A stretch of 64,000 nt of DNA, taken from positions 24,217,501 through 24,281,500 of the forward strand of contig CP142455.1 of assembly GCA_038049695.1 (NCBI GenBank). The letters are read 5' to 3'. Of this stretch, positions 13,255 through 25,277 are shown one piece after another. The stretch comes from Cinnamomum chago. Its lineage: Eukaryota; Streptophyta; Magnoliopsida; Laurales; Lauraceae. The stretch's first letter is position 1, and the number at the start of each line of letters is the position of its first letter. The position numbers and the translations under genes are program-made. The notes beneath the pieces are model-generated. The model saw only the letters and a program-made list of their open reading frames with translations, was not told the origin of the DNA and did not search any database.

Positions 13255-13575
13255 ACCTTACGGTCACCTGGCGGCTAGCCGCCCTTGCAGACCCACGGTC
13301 AGCTTTCCAGTAAGCATTTTTTTTCAGGATGATTTTTGTGCTTCCTGCGGCTAACCGTCAGTGCACCTACGGCTAGCCGCAGTGCTAACCGTGGGATTAC
13401 GGTTTGATTTCCAGAGACCAATTTTTTCAGAACCATCTTGCGGTCACCCCTGCGGTTGCCTCACAGCTAGCCCCCAACTTTTCCTGTGGCTAGCCGTGAG
13501 CCATCCTGATTTGAATTTTCTGACCGTTATTTGAAAGCGGCTAGCCGCTGGTCTAAAAGGGCTAGCCGCCATATA
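13255..13575. repeat. CGGCTAGCCG palindrome cluster, CACTA left side
   Basis: Several perfect and variant copies of (G)CGGCTAGCCGC lie in ~300 bp (TGGCGGCTAGCCGCC, ACGGCTAGCCGCAG, GCGGCTAGCCGCTG, GGCTAGCCGCC). Related GGCGGTTAGCCGCAGG copies appear at 17620-17660 inside the right end, so this is a second subterminal motif class of the same element. Confidence 0.8.
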
Positions 13576-13756
13576 GTCTTTCTTTGAATTATAGCTCACA
13601 AATATGATGGGTTCCAATCCCACATATAAGTAGACTACTACAATGGCATCAACATGGAAATGGATTTCAGTATAAAAACATAACTTCCAAATGAAAATTC
13701 ATAACTTCAGTAGAATGGCAGAATTTGTCAGTAGTCTACTTACAATGGCAGAATTT

Positions 13757-14166
13757 GTCTCCAGTAGAAAGTTCATAACTTCCTCTTCTGAACTCGAAAC
13801 AACATGATGCTTGATCCAAATGAAAGATTTATCAAAGGGCTACAACTTTCATGTTTTGAGATTTAACCTAGATTGAATGAAAAGTAGTGTAAAATCACCT
13901 TGAAGCTGACTGGTCACAGAAAAACAGTAACCTGAGTGAAGCAGAGTTGTCTCCAGTAGAAAATTCATAACTTCCTCTTCTGAACTCAAAACAATATGAT
14001 TCTTGATCCAAATGAAAGATTTATCAGAGGGCTACAACTTTCATGTTTTGAGATTTAACCCAGATTGAATGGAAAGTAGTGTAAAATCACCTTGAAGCTG
14101 ACTGGTCACAGAAAAACAACAACCTGAGTAAAGCAGAGTTGTCTCCAGTAGAAGATTCATAACTTC
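13757..14166. repeat. 192-bp tandem repeat, about 2.1 copies
   Basis: GTCTCCAGTAGAAA starts at 13757, 13949 and 14141, with closely similar sequence between (TTCATAACTTCCTCTTCTGA, AGCTGACTGGTCACAG). The spacing is 192 bp each time. No coding meaning was seen; it lies in the CACTA interior. Confidence 0.85.
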
Positions 14167-14299
14167 AAAACCTGAAGTCAGATCGACCTGATTCCAAAAC
14201 CAAAAATCAATCTCTCTCACTGATGCACAAAAGTCATGTTGACCACTTTTTGATTCAGATGTTAGATAAGAAGATATAAGCATAACAACATGCTTAACT

Positions 14300-15686
<1,387 letters not shown>

Positions 15687-16380
15687 TCATTCAATGTTTT
15701 GCCACATTGCACATTACAAATTGATAACATGTACCCTCAGCTCAAAACTGTACCCAACAGATCACATGGCAGAGAAATGAAAGCAGATTTTATCACTCAC
15801 CAAATGGAAATTCTAGTACCATTACAAGTCCAGGGGCTAAGGGTTTTACATCAAAACACAACATAAGAGACTATTCATATAGATTTGAGTATTTCCTATC
15901 TAACAACAAAAAGGACACATCTTTTCTTCTAGGAAGAATTCATACCCATTACAGGATGAACACACACACAACAGCACCAAACCATCGTACCCACACCCAC
16001 ATCCACAAAAGCAAAACAATCACTGAATTGCTATTCCAACAGAAAACCAACTCTAAACATGCAAAAATCGAATCACTCGATTCAACCTCACTGATACATC
16101 ATGATCCACATACACCCAGCAAGGAAAAAAAACAAAAGAAAAAAAAAAAAAAAACTGATACCCATTTAACAACAGGATCCAAACATGTCATCCCAGTCCT
16201 TCTCATGAATCTCCACCACTCCAAAACCATTTCAAGAACCACCCCACTTCCAAAAAAACTCCCAAAAACTGAAGAACAACAACCATGGGACTACTTATCA
16301 TCCAAAACCCAAATCATTTCTGCTAAAACCAAAAAAAAAAAAAAAAGAGAAAGAAACCCAAGAGCAGACATTCCATGACA

Positions 16381-16585
16381 CACTACACCAAAAATCGGAA
16401 ATTGGAACGGAAAAGCGTTCCTAATCCTTCCGTTCCTAATCCGTTAAAGTGTTCCAATTTCCGTTCCAATTTGGATTAGGAACGGTTGGTACCAAATTGG
16501 AACGGAAATTGGAACACTTTAACGGATTAGGAACGGAAGGATTAGGAACGCTTTTCCGTTCCAATTTCCGATTTTTGGTGTAGTG
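16381..16585. mobile_element. Nested CACTA-type hairpin MITE, 205 bp
   Basis: Begins CACTACACCAAAAATCGG and ends with its exact complement. The arms are about 92 bp each, essentially perfect, around a ~21-bp loop (GGATTAGGAACGGTTGG...). A 3-bp target duplication ACA flanks it (16378-16380 and 16586-16588). It is inserted in the interior of the larger CACTA element. The near-identity of the arms points to recent origin or gene conversion. Confidence 0.92.
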
Positions 16586-16821
16586 ACATCAAAAGAGGAA
16601 AAACAAATGGGTGTTGATAGGAAAAGAGAATAGAAGACAGACCTGCTCAATCCCTCTGTCAAGAGGAGCTGTTCTTATGAACTTGTCATCCAAAACCCAA
16701 TTTAGTCCAAAAACTCTATATACTGATACCACAAAAAAAAACCCAATTTGAAGTTTGCCTTCAAATGTTAAAAGGGAAAGCAAAGAAAAGCGGAATGGAT
16801 GCCCATCGATAATCAAACCTC

Positions 16822-17134
16822 TCAGGTTGCTGCCACCTCAGCCATTTCTTGTTCAACAGAGCTTGGAACAACTGGGTAGTATTTGTAGTGAAGTTCTCCA
16901 ACATCATCCCCATAAAACTTCTTCCAACCATCATACCCAAATGGTGTAGTGAATGGAGAGGATCGGCGCCAGAGGGGGAGTCCAGATAGGTTCTGCCGAG
17001 GCTCTGGCGAGGTTCCACGCATGAGGAAATGGCGACGATGGAGAGGGCATTGTGAAAGGGATGATGAGATGTGAGATCGGTGGAGACTCTGCGCAGGGAG
17101 GCGACGAGGGTGATAGGTCGTGAGGTGCGCGCAA
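16822..17134 (-). pseudogene. Unidentified gene-like fragment inside the CACTA element
   Basis: On the minus strand a frame reads PFGYDGWKKFYG, then DDVGELHYKYYPVVPSSVEQ, ending at 16822. It is preceded on the same strand by a long CT-rich tract (17220-17500) that resembles a plant 5' UTR. Base composition here (GC-rich, codon-like) differs from the AT-rich flanks. The family was not recognised. It may be a second captured host exon, or non-coding. Confidence 0.3.
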
Positions 17135-17221
17135 TAGTTGGAGGAAGGCCGGCTAGTATTGCTCGCATGGAGGGCGATGGCGAGAGGGACAGGTGAGAAC
17201 GAGATAGAGGGTTGGCCGATC

Positions 17222-17515
17222 GAAAGAGAGATAGAGAGAGAGAGAGAAATAGCAGAGAGAGAGAGAACGAGAGTGAGCGAGAGAGACAGGGAGAGCAGAG
17301 AGAGAGTAAAGAAAGCGAGAGTGAGAGAAGAGCAGAGAGAGCGAGAGTGAGGAGAGAAGAGAGCGAGAGTGAGAGGAAAGGGGTTATTAGAGGGAGAGAG
17401 GCGCTGGGAAGAGAGGCGAGAGTGAGGAGAGAAGAGAGCGAGAGTGAGAGGAAAGAAGGAATGATGGAGAAAGAAAGAGAAGGGAGGGAAGGAAAAATAA
17501 AAAGGAGGGAAAGAA
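17222..17515. repeat. Purine-only (GA-rich) tract
   Basis: Nearly 300 bp with G and A on the plus strand and few interruptions (GAGAGAGAGA, GCGAGAGTGAGAGAAG). It yields long but low-complexity open frames in both directions. Such tracts can form triplex DNA and often sit in 5' UTRs. Confidence 0.7.
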
Positions 17516-17790
17516 CCACTGAGCCCGCGCGGGCGATTAAGGGATTTGAAGACCGATGTAAAATCATTGGGTATATAATATCGGTTTCATTATAACCGAT
17601 ATAAAATATGTATATATAACTGGCGGTTAGCCGCAGGTGCACTGGCGGTTAGCCGTAGGACGTGCTGAAAAGGGAGGGAAGGAAAAATAAAAAGGAGGGA
17701 AAGAACCACTGAGCCCGCTCGGGCGATTAAGGGATTTGAAGAAAAATCATTGGGTATATAATATCGGTTTCATAATAACCGACATAAAAT
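17481..17790. repeat. 190-bp direct duplication at the CACTA right end
   Basis: AGGGAGGGAAGGAAAAATAA occurs at 17481 and again at 17671. Both copies are followed by AAGAACCACTGAGCCCGC and GGGCGATTAAGGGATTTGAA, then the ATATCGG array. The intervening part carries GGCGGTTAGCCGCAGG motifs. Confidence 0.85.
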
Positions 17791-18125
17791 ATGTATATAT
17801 AATATCGGTGCCATAATAACTGATATAAAATATGTGTATACAACCGATATAAAATATGTGTATATCATATCGGTTTTATAATAACCGATATAAAATATAT
17901 GTATACAACCGATATAAAATATTGAAATTAATATCACATATTTTTCTAACCGATATTATATATAGAGATTATTATGTCGGTTCCTGTGTAACCGATATAA
18001 AAAAAAAAATTGACCGATATAAAAAAATATTAACCGATATAAAAAACCTTGACTGAAGATATTATATCGGTTATATGAAAAACCGATATAGGGCAATTTT
18101 TGCAATCGATATAAAAACCCTTTTT
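17570..18125. repeat. Right subterminal ACCGATATAA array of the CACTA element
   Basis: Roughly twenty copies of ACCGATATAA or TTATATCGGT, many followed by AATATGTGTATA. Denser than the left array. Together with the left array it marks the whole element as one unit. Confidence 0.85.
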
Positions 18126-18138
18126 TCTAGTAGTGGGG

Positions 18139-19300
18139 TTTTATATGTTTGCATGGAATTTATTTCATAAGTGGTAAGAAGTGAAGACCAAAGGTGAATA
18201 TCCAACAATGAGCATTATTAACTGTTCCTTTTTTTTTATTAAAATAAAATAAAAGAAAGATGTGAAATGAATACTCACCCATCACTGGAACCAAGAAAGT
18301 CAAGATGCATGCACACTGCTGGCTCAATTAATTATATCCTTCCCTCCAATGTCCACTCCCCCTCATCTCCCGGTCTCCAACCTCCTTAATGATCTTAAAG
18401 ATGAGCTAATCTCACAATGAATTCTTATGTTATATTCAAATGTAAACAAACATGCCAAAGTTATTATCACACCCCCAAAACGAAAAAGGACCGTTTGTTC
18501 TTTATTAAAACTCATAATGTAAGTTTTTACTTAAGTGTTGCTATGTGATCAAGCCAGTCCAACACGTGCGTGTTTCCAAGAGAAAAGTCATATCCCGATT
18601 GTGTTTTTGTATTAACATGTGCAACTGACCCCAAATACTCCACACCATTGTCTTTACTCCAATGCCAGCAAAGATCTCAGAGCTGTACTCCAATCTGGGG
18701 CAAACAAACACTGCCGCTGGATTGAAGATTCTGGAAACTGTTGTTGGTGTCCCCGTTTATTGGTAAGGTGAAAATCTTCACAAGCCAATGAGTACGAACT
18801 AGGGAAGAGGAACTGGGATTAAAAAAGACTTAGCCCAGTGTCTCTGGAAATCCCCTGCCTCCGAGAGATTCTATGATGTAATATCACATTCTATTTCCTG
18901 TATGTTTAAATCCCAGGTCCAAAATATATTTGTTGTAATTTTGATATACATTGTTATACCGTTTTCTATTATCTTATGCTTCTTAGAGAATGTAGTCAAT
19001 ATTCAATACTTCCTATATGAGGGCGGGTGCGAAATGGATAAGACGCCACTATCAGGTCCCTCTCCTATCAGGTCCCTCTACAGGCAGAGAGTAACCGGCG
19101 GCCATCCCCTCCTTGGATTCCCAGACATTGATGGTCATGAAAACAACTTCTATTCCACTAATCCAACAAACTGTTGTTGTTGATTTCCTGAGATGGTGTT
19201 AGGATCAGATCAGTTCGTGGGTTGATTTGTTAACATGATTACATGGCAATATATTTTCCAATAATTGAGTCTTTCATATTCTAATGTTTGGATGGACGAT
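18139..19300. other. Intergenic, no gene recognised
   Basis: AT-rich. The sequence GTTTGCATGGAATT occurs just outside both ends of the CACTA element (near 12838 and 18151), so the element may sit inside a short older repeat. No coding region is supported. Confidence 0.35.
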
Positions 19301-19491
19301 CAGTGTATGCACATATGAGGAACCTTAAAGTGTATATTTGCATGATTGGAACCAAAAATGGCCAATTTATCTATATCCATCTACCTCCTCTTGATCTTAG
19401 CTGTAGTGAATTAGAGCATGGATCAATTTTACATCACTCACAATATCCATTGCTTTGCAAGATTTTGTTTATCAGTAAAAATTTGAACAAT

Positions 19492-19682
19492 TTTTTTTTT
19501 TTTAGAGTCCCTTTTATATTATTTTTTGATACCCAGCTTAGGTCCCAGCCCCTGCGGAGGGAAATAAACCTCGGGAGAGGTAGGACAACACACGTGGGGA
19601 AAGGTAATTGCCCATGGTTTGAACCTTGGGCAGTAATGTCAGAATTGCATCCTCTAATTACCACAAGGGTAAGAGGCCGTTC
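19492..19682 (-). mobile_element. tRNA-derived SINE, family 2 (copy A)
   Basis: Read on the minus strand it has an A-box-like TGGTAATTAGAGG, a B-box GGTTCAAACCATGG and an A-rich tail (T run at 19490-19501 on the plus strand). The same element is at the matching place in copy B, so it inserted before the duplication. Confidence 0.6.
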
Positions 19683-20679
19683 TTACCCTTCTCAAGGTAA
19701 TAAGCCCTTCGAACCTCTCCAAATAGGGCCCCGCTCGCAAGAATTTCTCCTGTAATTGAACTTTTTCCTTTTTCTCCGGCATGAGCACTGCCTTGAGTTT
19801 AGATCAAGCTCACTGGCCATTGTGCTATCAGGGGATTGGATCATTAATTGGGTTAGAAATGATTAACCAAACCCAACCTGAAATAAAAATGGTCAACCTA
19901 TAACTCAGTTTACCGGGTGGGGTTCACTGGTCTGGTAGTAAGAAATTGCGACCCCTATTAAGAGAGAAGTCAAGAAACGTTTACTAGAAATAAACAGAAT
20001 GAAGGATAAAAGATTTAGACCGCCAACAAAGAAATAAGAACATGGAGTGGGGACTGGAGATCCCCAATTAGATGCATATGTGGCTATTTTTCTTAGATCA
20101 AACAAATCACAAATGCAAACAATTCACATTTCCATATCCTCTATGAGTTGGTACTCTTCCAAATTTAACACCTATACGACTATTTAGTCACCATTGGAAA
20201 ATTAAATGTTAGGATTAAATCATTAAGTGATAATTAGCACACCCCTTATCCTCTTTTGTTTTGGTTTTTTTTTTTTTTTGGGTAAATACCCTTTTCCTCT
20301 TTTGTTATTTGATGAAAGAGCAAGGATTTAAAAAAAGACAAAATAGAGGATAGGAAAAGCAGTTTTTAAAAAAGTAATTTTTGAAAAGGAAAAAAAATCA
20401 ATTTGGTAAAGCCATAATAGCCCATTGGGCCTAATCCTAAAAGCACAAACACTTGATATTGTTTTAAACCCAATCTGGGACCCATGTAGCATCAGCACAT
20501 GCAGGGAGAGAGCCTGCATGCATGTGAAGAGAGCTCATACAAGTGGGAAGCAGAGCGCGTACACTTGGGAAGAGAGAACCCACAAATGAGTTTAATTAAC
20601 CACTTGCAAGCTTAAATGACACAAATGTTTGTCTGTGGACCAATTAGTGAAAATCCATCGCCTGTCAAATTTGTACTTG

Positions 20680-21455
20680 AATTAGTAAAAATCGTCATAG
20701 ACTATTCTTTCATTAATAAAAAAATATTTGTGAAAAAAAAAAGTCAGACCTAGTGAGAATCATTATTTAATGACAGTAATGAAATATATTTTAAAGTCTT
20801 ATCTAATCTATCATGAGAGTACATGTACGAAATCCAACTAGATTTTTTAGGTCTTCTGTCTTTAGGAGGTAGAAATATAAGGACAGGGCAACCCCTAAAA
20901 CTAAGGCCATGATGACCCAAAAAAATACATGCCACTAGGGCCCCAAGAGCCTTAAGAGGCTACTGTACAAAACAGAAACAGAGACTCAATAACTGAGCAT
21001 AGCTTGACTACAAAACAGAAGCAAAAGAACAAACTGAACATCAGATTCCAGTCACACCCAAGTGATGCAGCAGAGGATGAAGTTACTGTCTTTGGATGCG
21101 ATCCGAAAGAGAGAACAAACTGAGTATATCCGAGAGACGTTCAAGAACAAGAATTTTACTCTTTACAGTGAAGGTGCAACTGTGGAAGTTATATCCAACA
21201 GTGTGACGACTAGGGTTACAAATGGTATCCGAGTATCCGATCCTAAGAAGAATATAATCCAGTAATGTGAAGTATGGTTGCAAATGGGCTCCAATTATCT
21301 GAGCATTTGAAGTCTCCAATTTGAAATAAAGCAGGTCTGAAACCTATTTTTAGTTGCTGGGAAAATTCAAACCTGAATCAGAATCCGGATCCATTGATAT
21401 AAGATCCACAATATCTAAAACGGGTCCCAGTTTGTTCTCACCCGAAGTTACGATA
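20680..21455. other. Segment present only in copy A
   Basis: Copy B passes directly from AATCCATCGCC(CA)TCAAATTTG to TTACATGATGATTAAATTTAC. Copy A has ~775 bp between these points. No coding domain is seen, and no clear terminal repeats. It could be an insertion in A or a deletion in B. Confidence 0.6.
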
Positions 21456-21958
21456 CATGATGATTAAATTTACATATAAGAAGTTATATAGGTTTTAAGG
21501 GCTTACATAGCTTGTGTTAAATTCATATTTGAGATTATATTCATATTTGAGAGTCTACTTAACTTTAATTATATACTATTTTATAGTCCTACTTTGCATC
21601 TACATAATTTATTTTTAAGCTCTTTTATCCAATTATAATAATGCAATATACATTTCATTTTGAATCCCAGTCTAGAATCAAGAATTCGATAAATAAAATT
21701 ATAAGCCAGAGCCACATCTAGATCCAAATCCGGATTATCAAAACGGGTTGAGGTCCAGATCCACCATGGTTTTGTCCAATATCCAACCTGTTTGCTTCCC
21801 CAGTGACAATAATATGATATAATTGAAGGTGGTCATTCTTATATTAGTTGGATCTACCAATACGGTATAACTAAAAGAAGGGATATTAGTATGCATTGAA
21901 AATTCAGCCTCCTTATTATTATTATTATTTTAAACTTCATTTATATATATATATATAT

Positions 21959-22331
21959 GGAAAATATTCATGTGCATCCATCTCTCACCATGTTATGGTG
22001 AGAGACAACATAGTAGTGTTGACTTTATAACACATTTGAACCATCCACACACATAGAACTCCCTTAAGTACACTGACCGATTAAATTTTCACTTATCCAA
22101 ATGGATTGAACTGTTGGATCAAGGGTCAGATTTTTCCTTTAATGTAAAGTCATTAAATTTGTGGTCCACGGATGAAGATGCGAGAGGCATGAGATTGACC
22201 TCAAATTTGATATATGGTCTCATCCAAGATGTCTCTTCCCATCCGCCACAAGTCCCATGATCAGTGGGTCCCTAGATGGGACCCCATTAAGTTTGTCCAT
22301 AACCATATGGTGAGGGAAGGATGCTCGGGAA
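21959..22331. mobile_element. Mutator-like MITE, ~373 bp
   Basis: Left end GGAAAATATTCATGTGCATC, then CATCTCTCACCAT; the right end, read in reverse, gives ATTCCCGAGCATCCTTCCCT, then CACCAT. It lies in a (TA)n run that would hide a 9-bp target duplication. Related to the MITE at 57531-57718. Absent from the matching place in copy B. Confidence 0.6.
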
Positions 22332-22344
22332 TATATATATATAT

Positions 22345-22440
22345 ATATTTAACGGAGGGTGCCACAGCCCTTTGAACCAGAATAATCCCTATGGGCCCAG
22401 AGGGAGTCGGGGGCCAGTGTGGCAGTATAGTTTCATTTTT
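22345..22440 (-). mobile_element. SINE fragment (Au-like family)
   Basis: CCTATGGGCCCAGAGGGAG and CCAGTGTGGCAG match the body of the SINEs at 29480 and 42615. The head with the promoter boxes is missing. A different remnant of the same SINE is present in copy B near 52300 (GGTAAATCCC...GTGTAGTTTC), so the insertion predates the duplication. Confidence 0.55.
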
Positions 22441-23545
22441 CTATAGTTAAGGTGCAGTTTTCAATCAGCCTCCATTTTTATTTTTTCTAAATTAAAGTTG
22501 ACTTGAACGAGAAAACTTATTTATGTTCTATAAACTCTTTTAATCCTGCTTAAAATTAAAGAAGGTCATTGCTAACAGCAGTCCTCTGCCCCCTCTTGCT
22601 TTAGGGGTGCTCATGGCTGAACTGTGCGGCCCAAATCATATCAAATTAAGCCCAACATGCATGATTAACCATTGAACCTAATCAACATCCAACAAAAGCC
22701 TGTACAAATCTGGCTTATTTAGCTATCGGGCCAAATATGCAGGCCAGGATTTAACTCACGAATCTAAAAAAAAAACATGTGGCCTGTTTGTGGGGCCAAT
22801 TGATCCATAATGGAAATTTCTATACATGCTTCTTATGTAAAAATAATATATGGTACACGGTAGGTAGATGAAGGGGGCGTCTCTAATTCAATACATTAAT
22901 TGACTTCATATTTGATTAACATAAAGGGTTAGTAGAGGAGACAATGGAAAATACAGCAACCATTTCTTACTTTAATTTTATCATATGCATATATTTAATG
23001 TGAGTTGACTCGACTAGAAATTGGCCGTCTAATTGGGGCAATGAGCATGTTTTTAAGTTCAACTATGATATTAGAAAAACCGTTGGCCCAAACAGAAATC
23101 ACTGAGTGTCTATGGATTTATAATCATTTAAAAGTTACACTTGCGGAAGAGTATCTAGATTAGAAAAAGAACTCCCCTCTTATAACATATTGGCTTAGTC
23201 GAGTTTATAGGTTAATTTAAATGACAAGCAATAATTACCTTCTTTTTGTTATATAAGTAATTAAAAGGTTCTAAGGGGTTTTTTATTTGAAGTGATTTAC
23301 ATATATGTGAATAATTCTCATTCATAATAGTTAAACATTGTCTCAGTTGTACTTGCACTCATCTACGTGAAAATTGTGTATGAAAAAAGCCCCCTTACAC
23401 ATGACCAAATGTCTCGTAACTATACGAGTTTGAAAGGGATTCACACCCATCTTGCAAAAAGACGCACTTGTATAATCTCCCTTTTTTGTTTTGGTAAAAT
23501 TGTATAATCTTTCAAGGTAAATATCATTACGTCTAGTTTGGTAAT

Positions 23546-24681
23546 CAGGGCCGGTCCTGAATTTTTCAGGGCCCAGGGCAAGAGTAAAAGTTAGGCTTCT
23601 TCAGCCATCATATATGATAATATCATTGGTGGGCCCCGCTGATGTGAAAAATTGGCAATGGATTGATGATGCCCAAGTATAACTATTTGAAAAGAAAAAA
23701 AAAAGAAAGAGAATTCAGACCAGAATTTAAGCATCATATATGGGGAATAAAAAATCATTGGTGGGCCCCACTAACAGATGAGGAGAACAGGTGAAGTGCT
23801 GAAAGCTTGATGATCTGTTAGTAAAAAAAAAAGCCCCAAATCATCCTAATGCTCGACCAGATTCTCTCAGAATTTCAGCCATCAAATATAAAATATCATT
23901 GGTGGGCCCCACTGAAGGATGCTCAAATCAGTGATGCAATAAGCACTCTCAGATGATTTGATGATGGGTCTATTGATGCGCAGGACAATGGAATCCATTG
24001 GATGAGCCCTGCCCCCACCAAATGATTGAAAAAAAAAAAAAAAAAGGTAGAAGCTAGAAGGAGAAGGATTTTGCCCCCCCCCCTCGCGCGAAAAATGGGC
24101 CCTTGGCAAGGGCACTTACAGCCCCTGTTCAGAGCCGGGCCTGGCTAGCAAGAATATATGAAGACAATATAAAAGTCTTAAATAAGAAGCAATAAAGCTA
24201 GAAGGGGATTGGAACACTTATGGTGCAATTCAAATTGACCCTCCATCCAATAGTTCTATCAATTCAAATTGGTGCAAACTCATAGGATTCAGTGACATTG
24301 GTGGTGGAGGTTTGGACTTGGGATCAGTGCAGAAGTGGGCTCCACATGCTACTTCTCACTAATCGCCCCATGCAAGGTGAATGCACAGAAAAATCTGCCT
24401 ATAATAGACAGTACGTGGGGAAAAGATACCTCCAAAACTCCTCTGCAAGACGAGAGATCTCAAAGAGAGTGATGTGGGAGAAGGCGAGGTTCAGAAAAAG
24501 AGGGGGCGAATTGCAGTTTACACCACAGGAATGACGAGATACAGATACAAATTTTGCGAAGATGCCTTAATTTTATAAACATGCTGGAAATCGGTGTGGA
24601 TTGGCAACATCGAGAAGATGCCCCCTTGAAAAACGGGCCCGGGGCAAGGGCACTTACTTCCCTTGCTCAGGGCCGGCCCTG
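23546..24681. mobile_element. Non-autonomous hAT element, 1136 bp
   Basis: Ends CAGGGCCGGTCCTGA and TCAGGGCCGGCCCTG are imperfect inverted repeats, flanked by an 8-bp target duplication TTGGTAAT (23538-23545 and 24682-24689). Copy B at ~54432 keeps the empty site (CTTTGGTAATGTAATTC). No transposase frame was found. An additional internal end-like sequence at ~24100-24145 (CAGAGCCGGGCCTGG) suggests a composite of two related elements. Three loose copies of ATCATTGGTGGGCCCC occur at ~23619, 23753 and 23892. Confidence 0.88.
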
Positions 24682-24918
24682 TTGGTAATGTAATTCTCTA
24701 TGGATAATAAGAAATTTGTAAAAATCATCCAAACAATCAATAAAAACCCTAAGACCGTTGATGTACTTGATTACGATTATGTGAAAATGGTGATTTTGAT
24801 AAACATGGTCACGTATTGCATGTGTACAATTTACTTATATAGCATTTATATATGTAAATCTCATTTTCCAATAATGTGTGTGAAAGGCAAACAACCCCTA
24901 ACCACAGCTTTCCAAATT

Positions 24919-24980
24919 CAGAGATGCTACCTGTCCCGACTGGGAGCCCGGGCTCCCAGTCGGGACAAGAAGACTTTTCC
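24919..24980. mobile_element. 62-bp palindromic micro-element with 9-bp target duplication
   Basis: TTCCAAATT at 24910-24918 is repeated at 24981-24989. Between them lie 62 bp made of a 13-bp flank (CAGAGATGCTACC), a 36-bp perfect palindrome centred on GGGAGCCCGGGCTCCC, and another 13-bp flank (AGAAGACTTTTCC). Copy B lacks it. The outer ends are not inverted repeats of each other. Flanks and core resemble the larger insertion at 25919-26163. Confidence 0.75.
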
Positions 24981-25277
24981 TTCCAAATTAATACCACATG
25001 CAGAACATCATGTTGTTATATTTTATTTTTATAGCTGCGCAATCCAATGGCAAGAATTGCATAATATCAACAGTCTTCATCCTCAAACTTATATGAATAT
25101 AATAGAGAGACTTAGAGACCCACATACACACAAGTAGCCATTTCTTTTAAAAATCATCCTAACGCGCCAAAAATGGTCCCACACTCCCAACTATAACGAC
25201 TTGAAAAAAATTTGCCGGGAGGCCTTCAACACACTTTAAATCAAACACCATCTGCAAAAACCCATCCAGTCATCTCC

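Noticed and set aside
15956-16378. 140-codon Thr/His/Lys-rich frame
   Set aside because: Composition follows A- and C-rich simple sequence with long A runs. It ends against the MITE and has no domain.
16761-17642. 293-codon minus-strand open frame rich in Ser/Leu
   Set aside because: It is a translation of the GA/CT-rich tract; low complexity and no domain. Only the short stretch 16822-17134 looks gene-like, in another frame.
24932-24967. 36-bp palindrome read as a transcription terminator or CRISPR-like repeat
   Set aside because: Single copy, plant nuclear context, and flanked by a 9-bp duplication. A mobile-element reading fits better.
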